This document shows positions 43,644 to 52,653 of a stretch of 64,000 bases of DNA, one piece after another. Source of the stretch: Novosphingobium sp. PP1Y (GTDB taxonomy: Bacteria > Pseudomonadota > Alphaproteobacteria > Sphingomonadales > Sphingomonadaceae); contig NC_015580.1 of NCBI RefSeq assembly GCF_000253255.1, positions 1,085,001-1,149,000 of the forward strand, read 5' to 3'. The translations under genes were made by a program, and so were the position numbers. Numbering within the stretch: position 1 is the stretch's first letter; each line of letters starts with the position of its first letter. The notes beneath the pieces are model-generated. The model did no database searches. It saw only the letters and a program-made list of their open reading frames with translations, and was not told where the DNA came from.

Positions 43644-44381
43644 ATGCCTGAAGCGCGCAAGGGAGCAACTATCGTCACCGGTGGTTCGGGTGGAATCGGT
43701 GCTGCCGTTGCCCGTCTGCTGGCGGCGAGGGGCCACCGGGTGGTCGTTCATGGCAACAGCAATCCTGCAGCGGCCCAGGCCGTCGTCGATGACATTGTCG
43801 GTGCAGGCGGCGAGGCCATGGCGGTGAGCGCAGACGTTACCGATGCCGCGCAGGTGGAGGCCATGGTCGGCGCGGTGGTCGAGCGGTTCGGCTCGGTCGA
43901 TGCGTTGGTAAACAATGCCGGTGTCTGCAAGGCCATGGCTGTAGGCGAAATGTCGGCCGCTGCGGTGAACCGCGAATTGTCGGTCAACGTCGCCAGCGTC
44001 GTGCTGATGACGCAGGCCTGCCTGCCGCACATGGGAGAGGGGGCCGCAATCGTGAACCTGGGATCGAATCTCGCCGTCGCGCCGCTTCCGGGCTTGACGC
44101 TCTACTGCGCGACCAAGGCCGCGGTGGCCAGTCTGACGCAAGGCTTCGCCCGGGAACTGGGCGGCCGCAAGATCCGCGTGAACGCCGTCGCCCCAGGCGC
44201 AACCCGCACGGCGATGACCGCATGGATCGACGACGACACGATGGACGGCATTGCCGGTCAGACGCCGCTTTCGCGCGTTGCCGAGCCCGAGGATATCGCC
44301 GGCGCCGTGGCGATGTTGCTTTCCGGCGATGCCGGCTGGGTCACCGGGCGCACGCTGGTGGTCGATGGCGGTCTGGTTTGA
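43644..44381 (+). CDS. Short-chain dehydrogenase/reductase
   Basis: This 245-residue classical SDR starts at ATG 43644 (TTG 43638 possible); the longer frame overlaps the operator region. Motifs are ATIVTGGSGGIGAAVARLL for cofactor binding, NNAGVCKAM, IVNLGSNLAVAPLPGLTLYCATKAAVASL with the serine and the YxxxK pair, and AVAPGATRTAMTAW. The residue after the second strand (VVVHGNSNP) suggests NADP(H). It is followed 51 bases later by the triple-RidA gene, probably in one transcript, and should reduce or oxidise a keto or hydroxyl intermediate of the pathway. Confidence 0.87.
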   Translation: MPEARKGATIVTGGSGGIGAAVARLLAARGHRVVVHGNSNPAAAQAVVDDIVGAGGEAMAVSADVTDAAQVEAMVGAVVERFGSVDALVNNAGVCKAMAVGEMSAAAVNRELSVNVASVVLMTQACLPHMGEGAAIVNLGSNLAVAPLPGLTLYCATKAAVASLTQGFARELGGRKIRVNAVAPGATRTAMTAWIDDDTMDGIAGQTPLSRVAEPEDIAGAVAMLLSGDAGWVTGRTLVVDGGLV

Positions 44382-44432
44382 ACAAATTCGCATTCGATTT
44401 CTCTTCACTACGTTTCCAAGGAGCCAAGGTAC

Positions 44433-45794
44433 GTGACTGACCCCAAGGCGCCGCAGGCGATCTGGCCGGACATTCCCCAGCCGCTGATGCCCTATTCGCC
44501 AGCGGTAAAAGCCGCCGACTGGATCTTTGTTTCCGGCCAGCTGGCCAGCGATTTCAAAACCGGGATTGCGCCTGAAGCGATCCCCGCGAACGGCAATCTG
44601 GTCGACGAGCAGGCGCTGCAGTCGCGCTTCGTCATGGAAACGCTGAAGCGCACGCTCGCCGCGGGCGGCGCCGATCTCGCGAAGGACGTTGCCCGGATCT
44701 GGCAATGGCTCCCCTGGGAAACGCCGTCAATGGAAGCCTTCGCTTCGGGTGACTGCTATCCCGAAGGACTGCGCATCACGCCGTACCTCGATGTGCGCAA
44801 CGAGTTTATCCGCGATCCGCGCCCGGCATCGACCGCGGTCAGCATCCGCGCGCTGCCGGTGCGCGATGCCCGCATAGAGATCGACGTCATTGCCATCGTC
44901 GACGGCAGCGAACCGCAAGGCTTCGCCGCGCCCGAAGGCGTACCTGCCCCGCTTGCCGGCTACTCTCCGGCGCTGCGCCGCGGCGACTGGATATTCCTGG
45001 CCGGTGAAGTGCCGACCGACTGGCAAGGCGACTACGGTGAATATCGCAGCATGGGCGAAGCCGGTGCACTGGCCCGCGAGGCGCGCACCAATCCGCACGT
45101 CTGGTACGGTTCGGACATCGAGGTGCAGACCGACTACACCTTGTCGAAACTGGAGAAGATTGCCGAGGCCGCGGGCGGTTCGCTGAAGAATGCGGTCAAG
45201 GCGGATGTCTATATCGGCGATCCTTCCGACTATGCGGGCCTGGACCGGGCCTGGAAGCGCTGGTTCAAGGACAACCCGCCGGCGCGCTGCGTCATCCCCT
45301 ACATGGGCCTGGGCACGCGGGGCAGCCGTGTCGAGATAGCGCTGACTCTGTTGGCCGACGATGCCGCACTCAGGATCGAGCGGGTCGAGACTTCGGATGC
45401 ACCCGAGCCGTTCAGCCATGAGCCGCAGGCGGTCAAGGTCGGCAACTTCCTGTTCCTGTCGCAGCAGATGGCCTGCGATTCGCGCGGTGTGCTTGCCGAA
45501 GGCATGCTGCGGCATGAGAACTTCCCGTGGTACGGTCTGCCGGGCAAGAACCAGATGCGCTACATGCTGGGCAATGTAGCGGCCATCTGCGAGGCCGGCG
45601 GCACCCGCGTCGAGAACATCGTACGCCGGGCCTGTTTCCACGACGAAGGCACCCACTTCGCCGATTCCATCGAGGAATGGGCGTCGTGGTTCCCGGGCGT
45701 GAAGCCTGCAAGCACCACCATGAAGATCGGGGGACCACTGGTCGTGCCGGGCGCTAATGCCCTGCTCGATCTCATCGCATTTGTACCTGACTGA
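44433..45794 (+). CDS. Protein with three tandem RidA/YjgF domains
   Basis: This 453-residue protein starts at GTG 44433 behind AAGGAG at 44417-44422. Three RidA-like units can be recognised: about residues 18-155 (YSPAVKAADWIFVSGQLASD), 172-315 (YSPALRRGDWIFLAGEVPTDW, then YMGLGTRGSRVEIALTLL) and 325-452 (AVKVGNFLFLSQQMACDS, then KIGGPLVVPGANALLDLIAF). Normal RidA proteins are single domains of about 130 residues that form trimers and hydrolyse reactive enamines or imines. This chain could fold as a built-in pseudo-trimer. Arginine at the classical active site is not obvious in every unit. Its place beside amide hydrolases suggests a role in deamination of an enamine intermediate. Confidence 0.82.
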   Translation: MTDPKAPQAIWPDIPQPLMPYSPAVKAADWIFVSGQLASDFKTGIAPEAIPANGNLVDEQALQSRFVMETLKRTLAAGGADLAKDVARIWQWLPWETPSMEAFASGDCYPEGLRITPYLDVRNEFIRDPRPASTAVSIRALPVRDARIEIDVIAIVDGSEPQGFAAPEGVPAPLAGYSPALRRGDWIFLAGEVPTDWQGDYGEYRSMGEAGALAREARTNPHVWYGSDIEVQTDYTLSKLEKIAEAAGGSLKNAVKADVYIGDPSDYAGLDRAWKRWFKDNPPARCVIPYMGLGTRGSRVEIALTLLADDAALRIERVETSDAPEPFSHEPQAVKVGNFLFLSQQMACDSRGVLAEGMLRHENFPWYGLPGKNQMRYMLGNVAAICEAGGTRVENIVRRACFHDEGTHFADSIEEWASWFPGVKPASTTMKIGGPLVVPGANALLDLIAFVPD

Positions 45795-45871
45795 CGACGA
45801 GTAATCGCCTCGGTGCGCGGGAGGCGCGCTTCGCGGGGCAAGGCATCAACAAGAAACGAATGAGGGATCGA

Positions 45872-48190
45872 ATGAACGAGAATTTTGCATCGCGTACGAC
45901 CCACTTGCGCATCGCCCTGCTTTCCGGAGCCATGGCGCTGGCTGCCATTTCCGCGCCCGCCATGGCGCAGGATTCGGCCACCGGTCCGGAGGCCGATTCA
46001 GCCGGTGAGAGCAACGTCATCGTTGTCACCACCCGGAAGCGCTCGGAAAAGCTGCAGGACGTGCCGCTCGCGATTTCGGCCTATTCGGGCAAGGATCTGA
46101 CGGAGAAGGGCATCTCCTCGCTCGCCGATCTTGCCGCCTCGACCCCGGGCCTGGCCTTCCAGGACGTCAACGGCGCCTATGCCGCGCCGGTACTGCGCGG
46201 CGTTGCGCAGATCGACCAGACCGGACCGCAGGGCAATGTCGGCATCTTCATCGATGGCGTCTATCTCAACAACCGTTCGGCGCTGGCCTTCGACCAGTAC
46301 GACCTTGCCCGGATCGAAGTAGTCAAGGGCCCGCAGAGCGCGCTCTACGGTCGCAATACCTTCGCCGGTGCGATCAACTACGTGACCGAGCAGCCCGACC
46401 CGACGAAGTTCTCGGGTCACGCCACCTTCACCCTGGGCAATTTCGATCGCCACGAAGCCAAGGGCGCGATCAACCTGCCGATCGCCAGCGGCGTAGCCGT
46501 GCGCGTGTTCGGCGGCTTCTCCGAGTTCGACGGAACGATCAAGAACGACCTCGACGGGGAATACCTGGACGGCTGGAAGGACCGCTGGAGCGCAGGCGCC
46601 GCCGTGAAGGCCGAGATTACCGACAATCTCACGCTCGACCTGTTCGGCGTGCGTTCGGAAACCAAGAACGACCAGCCTTCGCTTTATGCGCTGCCGACCA
46701 CGCTGAACAACTGCGGTTCGACCACAACGGTCAATGGACAACCCTTTTACACGTTCTTCTGCGGTAAAGTGCCCTATCCGACCGAGTTCAATCTCGACGA
46801 CAAGACCGCATTCGGCCTGACCGGTTCGAACGAAGTTTACTATGGCAAGCTGTCCTATTCGGGCGAGGTGCTCGATGCGACTGCGCTGGTGAGCTACACC
46901 ACTGCCAAGTTCGCGCTTCTGATCGACACGACCGGCAATCCAGATGCGATCAATTCGCCGTTGTTCGGCGGCTTGTCGCGCCAGCTCTTCACCAATGCGG
47001 CGACGGATAAGTCCACCGACTGGAACTACGACCTGCGTTTTGCATCGAAGCCTGGCGCGCCGCTATCGTGGATGGTCGGCGTCAATTACTACGACTCGCT
47101 GGTCTCCGACATCCTGACGCTCAACTTCCAGACGCTCGGTACAGAGCCCGGCACGAGCTTCCCGCCGGTCTATTCGAGCCGTGGCGGCATTCTCAAGACC
47201 AAGGGTCATGCCATCTATGGCATGCTCGGTTTCGAGATCACGCCCCAGTTCAACATCCAGGGCGAACTGCGCTATACCATCGACGATCAGGACTTCAGCG
47301 GAACCGGCTCGGCGCTCGGCGTCGAAGGGCACCAGACCTTCAAGTACCTGACCCCGCGCCTCTCGGTTAACTGGAAGCCGAGCACCGACCTGCTTGTCTA
47401 TGCGACGGCGGCCCGCGGCGTGAAGACCGGCGGCTTCAATGCCAACGCGGCCGCCACCGAATACTTCACCTACGGCGCGGAAACCAACTGGACCTACGAG
47501 GCCGGCGTGAAGACCAGCTGGCTGGGCGGCGCGCTGACCATCAATGCCGACGTCTTCTACGTCGACTGGAAGGACATCAATGCCCAGAAGCAGTTGCCGT
47601 TCTCGACCCTCTCGGTGGTCGGCAACAACGGCAATGCCGAGGTCAAGGGCATCGAGGGGCAGATCGCCTACAATTTGACCCGCAACATCCAGCTCACCGC
47701 CAGCGGCGCACTGCTCGATCCGAAGTACAAGAATGGCGTGATCGACGGCGAAGTCTCGTTCATCTGCGGCGAACTGGCGAACTCGACGGTCGACGAAAGC
47801 ATGTGCACCTCGTCGGTCGGCGGCAACCAGATCGCGCGCACCTCGGACAAGCAGTTCGCGCTGGGCGGGGCCTGGACCATCCCCGATATCGTCGATGGCC
47901 TCGACGGCTATGTCCGGGCGGATTACAGCTGGCAGGCAGGTAAGTACTCGACCAGCCTCAACATGCAGAATCAGGGATCGATCTCGTTGCTCAACGCTCG
48001 CGCCGGCCTCAAGTTCGGCAACTATGAGCTCGCAATCTGGGCGAAGAACCTGCTGCAGGACAAGTATATCGCCCGCACGACCGTCGTATCCTCGACAGCC
48101 GACGGCGGCCCGACTTCGGGTGTGAGCTACACCCGCATCTATCCCGGCCAGCGCCGGACCATCGGTGCGGACCTTTCGGTACGCTTCTGA
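45872..48190 (+). CDS. TonB-dependent outer-membrane receptor
   Basis: This 772-residue receptor starts at ATG 45872 with GAGGGA just ahead (ATG 45860 is a weak alternative). The signal peptide ends APAMAQ; a TonB box lies in NVIVVTTRKRSEKLQDVP. The plug domain has GLAFQDVNGAYAAPVLRGV, GIFIDGVYLNN and RIEVVKGPQSALYGRNTFAGAINYVT. The barrel continues with LSVNWKPSTDLLVYATAARGVKTGGFN and ends in a phenylalanine (SVRF). It should import the substrate of the pathway, energised by TonB. It is followed by the methyltransferase and small-partner genes. Confidence 0.93.
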   Translation: MNENFASRTTHLRIALLSGAMALAAISAPAMAQDSATGPEADSAGESNVIVVTTRKRSEKLQDVPLAISAYSGKDLTEKGISSLADLAASTPGLAFQDVNGAYAAPVLRGVAQIDQTGPQGNVGIFIDGVYLNNRSALAFDQYDLARIEVVKGPQSALYGRNTFAGAINYVTEQPDPTKFSGHATFTLGNFDRHEAKGAINLPIASGVAVRVFGGFSEFDGTIKNDLDGEYLDGWKDRWSAGAAVKAEITDNLTLDLFGVRSETKNDQPSLYALPTTLNNCGSTTTVNGQPFYTFFCGKVPYPTEFNLDDKTAFGLTGSNEVYYGKLSYSGEVLDATALVSYTTAKFALLIDTTGNPDAINSPLFGGLSRQLFTNAATDKSTDWNYDLRFASKPGAPLSWMVGVNYYDSLVSDILTLNFQTLGTEPGTSFPPVYSSRGGILKTKGHAIYGMLGFEITPQFNIQGELRYTIDDQDFSGTGSALGVEGHQTFKYLTPRLSVNWKPSTDLLVYATAARGVKTGGFNANAAATEYFTYGAETNWTYEAGVKTSWLGGALTINADVFYVDWKDINAQKQLPFSTLSVVGNNGNAEVKGIEGQIAYNLTRNIQLTASGALLDPKYKNGVIDGEVSFICGELANSTVDESMCTSSVGGNQIARTSDKQFALGGAWTIPDIVDGLDGYVRADYSWQAGKYSTSLNMQNQGSISLLNARAGLKFGNYELAIWAKNLLQDKYIARTTVVSSTADGGPTSGVSYTRIYPGQRRTIGADLSVRF

Positions 48191-48225
48191 GCGGGCCGGG
48201 AAAAGAAAGACAGGAGAGAACTCGC

Positions 48226-49398
48226 ATGACCTTTCTCACCAACCTCGACGACAAGACGCTGAAGGCCGGCTCCGTGCCGACCTTCACGCTCTCGCAGCGC
48301 GGCCGGGCGGGAATGCAGGTGCTGGGCGCCCTGCAGAAATTCTCGTCGGGCGTGCTTCGGCCGATCGCGGCGGAGAATTTCGATGCCTCGCAGCGGGGTA
48401 AGGAACTGGCCGCGGATCATCAGGCGGAAGAACCCGAACTGTCCCCGCGCGAGCGGATTGCCGAGGCGAGGAAGGTCTGCGAGTCCGATCCGGTGTATCG
48501 GCTCGAGCGCTTCTTCCAGCGTTACGTGGCCGAAGAGAACTTCAATCGCGGTATCCCTGCGATCGAGGAACGGCGCGAGAAGTTCGAGGCGTTCAACGCT
48601 GCCCAGGCCGAGACCGAATTGCTCGGAACGCTCGACCTCAATGCGTCGGTGCCGGTTCCCAAGTATTATGACCGTATCGAATGGCACCTCGAGCCGGGCG
48701 GTTGGGATGGATACGATCTCTACGGCGCGCTTTTCGCCTATGGCGTAGGCCCTTATGTGTTCAGCCTCGGCGGTTATGCTGCCGTGGGTATTGGCGATGA
48801 CATCACCAGCCAGCGCGTCAACACGATCAAGCAGTTCCCCAAGGACAGTTACGGGCGCATCTTCGAACCGGGTTGTGGGGGTGTCTCCACGCTCAAGGCG
48901 GTCAATTCGGTATTCCCCGAGGCTGAACTGCACGGCGCGGACCTCTCGCCGCTGCTGCTGAAGAATGGCCAGAAGATGGCCTCGCGCTTCGGCTTTCCGG
49001 TGCACCTCAAGCTGGCCGACTGCGCCAGTGACACCGGAGAGGCGGACGAGAGCTACGATGGCGTGATCACTTACGCCCTGCATCACGAACTGCCGCCCAA
49101 GGCCAATCGCGAGATGTTCCGCGAGATGTTCCGCATCATGAAGCCGGGCGCGGACATCGTCATCTCCGATCCGCCGCCGTTCCGCGCCGTATCGATTTTC
49201 CATGCGGTCATCCTTGACTGGGATACTGACAATCGCGAGGAGCCCTTCTTTTCGGCCGTGCTGCATGACAGCCTTGATGAGATGCTGGCCGAAGCCGGCT
49301 TCGTGAACGTCGAATCCTATGCCATCGGTCGGGATCAATACCCCTGGATCACGCGGGCGATGAAGCCCGGCGCACAAGCACAAGCGGAGGCAGCATGA
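48226..49398 (+). CDS. Class I SAM-dependent methyltransferase with long N-terminal domain (copy A)
   Basis: This 390-residue protein starts 35 bases after the receptor stop, behind AGGAG. The SAM-binding domain is at about residues 210-330: GRIFEPGCGGVSTLKAVNSVFPEAELHGADLS, the block YDGVITYALHHELPPKANREMFREMFRIMKPGADIVI. The first 190 residues have no recognised family; they are helical and include YYDRIEWHLEPGGWDGYDLYG, which is shared in pattern with the product of 62145-63188. No substrate is evident. Its stop overlaps the start of a small conserved gene (ATGA), so the two proteins are probably made in equal amounts and work together. Confidence 0.78.
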   Translation: MTFLTNLDDKTLKAGSVPTFTLSQRGRAGMQVLGALQKFSSGVLRPIAAENFDASQRGKELAADHQAEEPELSPRERIAEARKVCESDPVYRLERFFQRYVAEENFNRGIPAIEERREKFEAFNAAQAETELLGTLDLNASVPVPKYYDRIEWHLEPGGWDGYDLYGALFAYGVGPYVFSLGGYAAVGIGDDITSQRVNTIKQFPKDSYGRIFEPGCGGVSTLKAVNSVFPEAELHGADLSPLLLKNGQKMASRFGFPVHLKLADCASDTGEADESYDGVITYALHHELPPKANREMFREMFRIMKPGADIVISDPPPFRAVSIFHAVILDWDTDNREEPFFSAVLHDSLDEMLAEAGFVNVESYAIGRDQYPWITRAMKPGAQAQAEAA

Positions 49399-49727
49399 TG
49401 GAACCGACCGGCAAGGACTACCTGGGACCGGAAAGCGTGACCGACGTCGCGCGCATGCTCATGGCGCTGTTCTCCGAAGTGTGGGTCATGCGCGACCGCC
49501 AGATCGTGACCGAGTACCTGCTCGAGACGAAGGGATCCGTGACGCGTGAAGACATCGACGAATTCGTCCCCACCGGCGAACTCGCCGCGGCCATCACCGC
49601 CGAGCGTGAGCGCTTCGCCCGGCTCGTGGCCGGCGCACCGATTGCGGCCACGCATCGTTCAGTGCCGGAAATTCTAGAACGAGCGGGCCTTGAAGTGCCC
49701 GTATCCGTCCGCTCTGCGGCAAACTGA
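49395..49727 (+). CDS. Small methyltransferase-partner protein (copy A)
   Basis: This 110-residue protein starts at ATG 49395 (ATG 49398 also fits). It has no signal peptide, cysteine or membrane helix. The core EVWVMRDRQIVTEYLLE and REDIDEFVP is repeated, with close identity, in the 99-residue protein at 63185-63484, which also follows a methyltransferase gene. Both seem to be a helical domain of about 60 residues with variable ends. No named family was recognised. Strict pairing with a methyltransferase suggests a subunit or substrate-binding partner. Confidence 0.68.
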   Translation: MMEPTGKDYLGPESVTDVARMLMALFSEVWVMRDRQIVTEYLLETKGSVTREDIDEFVPTGELAAAITAERERFARLVAGAPIAATHRSVPEILERAGLEVPVSVRSAAN

Positions 49728-49747
49728 CAGGCTCGGAGACTTATTGC

Positions 49748-51145
49748 GTGACCGTATCGACTGCCACTGTTGAAACTGCCCCGGACACGTCGGAGGCCGC
49801 CACGTCGGACCTGCCGACCACGCTCCCGGTCAAGACCTGCATTGCCTGGGGACTGGGGACGGTGGCAGTCGCTGCGCTGTTCAATTCGGTCAATGTCCTG
49901 CTGCTTCGCTATGTCGTCGACTATGCCGGGATCAGCGCCGCTCTCGCCGGAGGCCTGATCGCCGCGTCCAAGCTTTATGATGCCTTTATCGATCCGGTCG
50001 TCGGCGCGGCTAGCGACCGCACCCGTTCCAGCATGGGCCGCCGTCGCCCGTTCCTTCTGGCGGGCGGAATCCTGCTGGCTATCGCTGCGCTGGCACTGTT
50101 CAATATTCCGGCGGGCGGTGGAACGCTTTCGGTCACCTTCTTCGTCATTGCCCTGCTGGTCTATGCGACCGGATACGCCATGTTCAGCGTGCCATACATG
50201 GCGATGCCAGCCGAAATGACGTCCTCGTTCCACGAACGCTCGCGCCTGATATCCTTCCGCGTCTCCGCCGTTGCCGTAGCCTCGCTGCTGGCCGTGTTCG
50301 TCGGCCCGGAACTGATGAGCCTCGCGGGAGGCGGGCGCCCGGGCCACACTGTCCTGTCCGTGTTCCTCGCCGTGGTGGTGCTCTGCGCATCGCTCGCTTG
50401 CTTCATCGGGACCCGCAGTGCGGCGTTCCACTTCAGCCCCGCAGTGAAGGCGAGCTGGAGCGAGAAGATCCGTTCTCTCGCGGGGAACCGGCCCTTCATC
50501 ATCCTGCTTCTGGTGAAACTGTTGCAGTTGATGGCGCTGGCCGTCACGCAGGCGGCCATGCCCTTCCTCTTCCAGCGCGTGCTCAAGCTGGGCGATGCGA
50601 AGATGGGCATCTACTTCCTGGTCTTCTACGGCACGATGATCCTTGTTCAGCCGATCTGGGTCAGGCTCGCCAAGCTGCGCGGCAAACGCAACATCTACAT
50701 GGCCGGCACGCTGCTATACGGCGCGATCTATCTCAGCTGGTATTTCGTCGGTGCGGACGAGCCGCTTTCGATGGTCTATCTGCGCGCGGTGGCGCTGGGC
50801 GGCATGGGCGGCGCCGTGCTGCTGTTCGGCCAGTCGCTGCTGCCCGATACCATGGAATGGGACTATCGCCGCACCGGCATGCGCCGCGAAGGCATGCTCG
50901 CGGCCGTCTATACCCTCGTCGAGAAGCTGGCCTATGCCCTGGGCGCGGCCCTGACCGGGATCGTGCTCGGCCAGACCGGCTACATCCAGAATGCCGCCGG
51001 TCAGGCGCAGCCGGCCTCGGCGATTACGGCGATCTACTGGCTCGCTTCGTTCATTCCCTTCGCCTTCCTTGTCTGCAGCATCTTCGCGCTCAGCTTCTAC
51101 GACCTTGACGAGAAGAAGTTCGCGCAGGCCGAGAAGGACGGGTGA
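49748..51145 (+). CDS. GPH-type sugar/cation symporter family transporter
   Basis: This 465-residue protein starts at GTG 49748 and has about 12 membrane helices. The block LIAASKLYDAFIDPVVGAASDRTRSSMGRRRPFLLAGGIL is diagnostic of the glycoside-pentoside-hexuronide/MFS_2 family, as is YAMFSVPYMAMPAEMTSSFHERSRLISFR. It probably moves the substrate of the pathway, or a derivative, across the inner membrane together with a cation. It lies 20 bases after the small partner gene, and its stop overlaps the amidohydrolase start (GTGA), so it is in the same operon. Confidence 0.85.
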   Translation: MTVSTATVETAPDTSEAATSDLPTTLPVKTCIAWGLGTVAVAALFNSVNVLLLRYVVDYAGISAALAGGLIAASKLYDAFIDPVVGAASDRTRSSMGRRRPFLLAGGILLAIAALALFNIPAGGGTLSVTFFVIALLVYATGYAMFSVPYMAMPAEMTSSFHERSRLISFRVSAVAVASLLAVFVGPELMSLAGGGRPGHTVLSVFLAVVVLCASLACFIGTRSAAFHFSPAVKASWSEKIRSLAGNRPFIILLLVKLLQLMALAVTQAAMPFLFQRVLKLGDAKMGIYFLVFYGTMILVQPIWVRLAKLRGKRNIYMAGTLLYGAIYLSWYFVGADEPLSMVYLRAVALGGMGGAVLLFGQSLLPDTMEWDYRRTGMRREGMLAAVYTLVEKLAYALGAALTGIVLGQTGYIQNAAGQAQPASAITAIYWLASFIPFAFLVCSIFALSFYDLDEKKFAQAEKDG

Positions 51146-52629
51146 TCGAGACTACCGGCCCCCAGCCGCAGGTAGGCATCGCGGATACGCTAATCCGTGA
51201 TGCCTACCTCGTGACGCTCGATCCGCAGCGCACGGTTTATACACGGGGATTCCTGGCTTTCCGCGATGGTCGGATCGTGGCGGTCGGGGCGATGGGCGAG
51301 GCTATGCCGAAGGCGCGCGAGGCGATCGACGCCGGGGGCATGGTTGTCATGCCCGGCATGGGCAACGGCCACAATCACCTCATCCAGAACGCCTTTCGCG
51401 GCTACAACGACGATCGCTGGCCGGTCCTCGATATCCCGAAGGCCGTGCGCAGCCTGCTTGAACAGCTTTTCGCTGCGAGCGGGCGCATGGATGCCGAGCG
51501 CACTCACGCGCTGGTGCGCCTCCACGCGCTGGAGATGCTCAAGTCAGGCTACACGGCCACGCATGACGAGCATTTCACCAATGTCCGCAAGGACAGTGTC
51601 GAGGGCAGCTGGCAGGCCATTGCCGAGAGCGGCATGCGCGGCCTTCTGTTCCGCTGCATCGTCGACGATCGCATCCCCGAGTCAGGTCGCGAGACTGTCG
51701 AGGAGGGGCTTTGCGAAGTCGAACGCCTGCGGCATTTCGCCAGTGACCGGGTGAGTGTGGGCGCAAGCTTCGTCAATTACAGCTTCCGTTCCGATCCTGA
51801 AGACATGCGCCGTATTCATGAGGGCGCGCTGGCGCTTGGCATACCCTTCGGCGTGGACATGACCGACAACAGCCGCGGCGCCTTGCTGCGCAGTCAGGGG
51901 TTCGAAGGCGGGCAGGTCGATTGGTACCGCAGGCATGGCCTGCTCGATCACGGTCCGATCTACGCCGGCAAGGGCGTGAACCTGCTGCCCCACGAATATG
52001 CGATCCTCGCCGAGCATGATGCCCGGATTGCGGTGGTTCCGACGCTGCGCTTCTTCGATGGGCAGGGCGTTCCCCTGCACGACTTTCTCAGCGCCGGGAT
52101 ACTGCCGGGCCTGGGCACGGATGCGCCGCTGGTGAGCGACAGTCAGGACCCGTTCGAGAACATGCGCCATGCGATCCTTGGACAGAACATTGCCGTGAAG
52201 GCGCAGGCCGCGCAGGGCCGCGAGAGACCCGAGCATTGCCATTGGCTCAATGCAGAAACCGTCATCGAGATGGCTACGCTGGGCAGCGCGAGGGCGTTGC
52301 TGATGGAAAGCGAGTGCGGCTCGCTTGAAGTGGGTAAGGCCGCCGATGCGGTCATGCTCGATGTCGCGCGTGCCGATATCGCGCCGACGTGGGAGGGGCG
52401 CCGGCTGCTCGGTTCGCTGGTCTGGGGCGGTCATGCGAGCCAGGTCCACTCAGTCTTCGTCGCCGGCGAGAAGCTGATCGAGAATGGCCGTTCGACCCGC
52501 TGGGACGAAGAAGAAGTGATCGCCAATGCCTCGCGGGCGCTGTCCGCCATCGCCCGCGAGGCCGATCTGGATCGTTTCCTGCCGCAGCGCGTCGCCGGAC
52601 GGGAATATCGCGGCTGGATCTATCGCTGA
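51142..52629 (+). CDS. Amidohydrolase of the Atz/Trz/deaminase family
   Basis: This 495-residue metal-dependent enzyme starts at GTG 51142, overlapping the transporter stop. The metal site is HNH at residues 77-79 (MGNGHNHLIQNAF), with THDEHFTN in the next strand and GLGTDAPLVSDSQDP (catalytic aspartate) near residue 320. The C-terminal beta-sandwich has LEVGKAADAVMLDV. Relatives deaminate or dechlorinate triazines, guanine, 8-oxoguanine or adenosylhomocysteine, so a nitrogen heterocycle or its amino substituent is the likely target. A 17-bp hairpin lies in codons 10-23. The next gene follows after 24 bases. Confidence 0.87.
   Translation: MIETTGPQPQVGIADTLIRDAYLVTLDPQRTVYTRGFLAFRDGRIVAVGAMGEAMPKAREAIDAGGMVVMPGMGNGHNHLIQNAFRGYNDDRWPVLDIPKAVRSLLEQLFAASGRMDAERTHALVRLHALEMLKSGYTATHDEHFTNVRKDSVEGSWQAIAESGMRGLLFRCIVDDRIPESGRETVEEGLCEVERLRHFASDRVSVGASFVNYSFRSDPEDMRRIHEGALALGIPFGVDMTDNSRGALLRSQGFEGGQVDWYRRHGLLDHGPIYAGKGVNLLPHEYAILAEHDARIAVVPTLRFFDGQGVPLHDFLSAGILPGLGTDAPLVSDSQDPFENMRHAILGQNIAVKAQAAQGRERPEHCHWLNAETVIEMATLGSARALLMESECGSLEVGKAADAVMLDVARADIAPTWEGRRLLGSLVWGGHASQVHSVFVAGEKLIENGRSTRWDEEEVIANASRALSAIAREADLDRFLPQRVAGREYRGWIYR
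51170..51209 (+). repeat. Strong inverted repeat inside the start of the amidohydrolase gene
   Basis: Arms at 51170-51186 and 51193-51209 pair over 17 bases with only one G-U pair, around the 6-base loop ACGCTA. The stem would form in the mRNA about 28 bases after the start codon. Such a structure could slow or attenuate expression of the amidohydrolase relative to the transporter. Confidence 0.75.
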
Positions 52630-52653
52630 GCCGCGAAAGGAGTTTTCAAGGAC

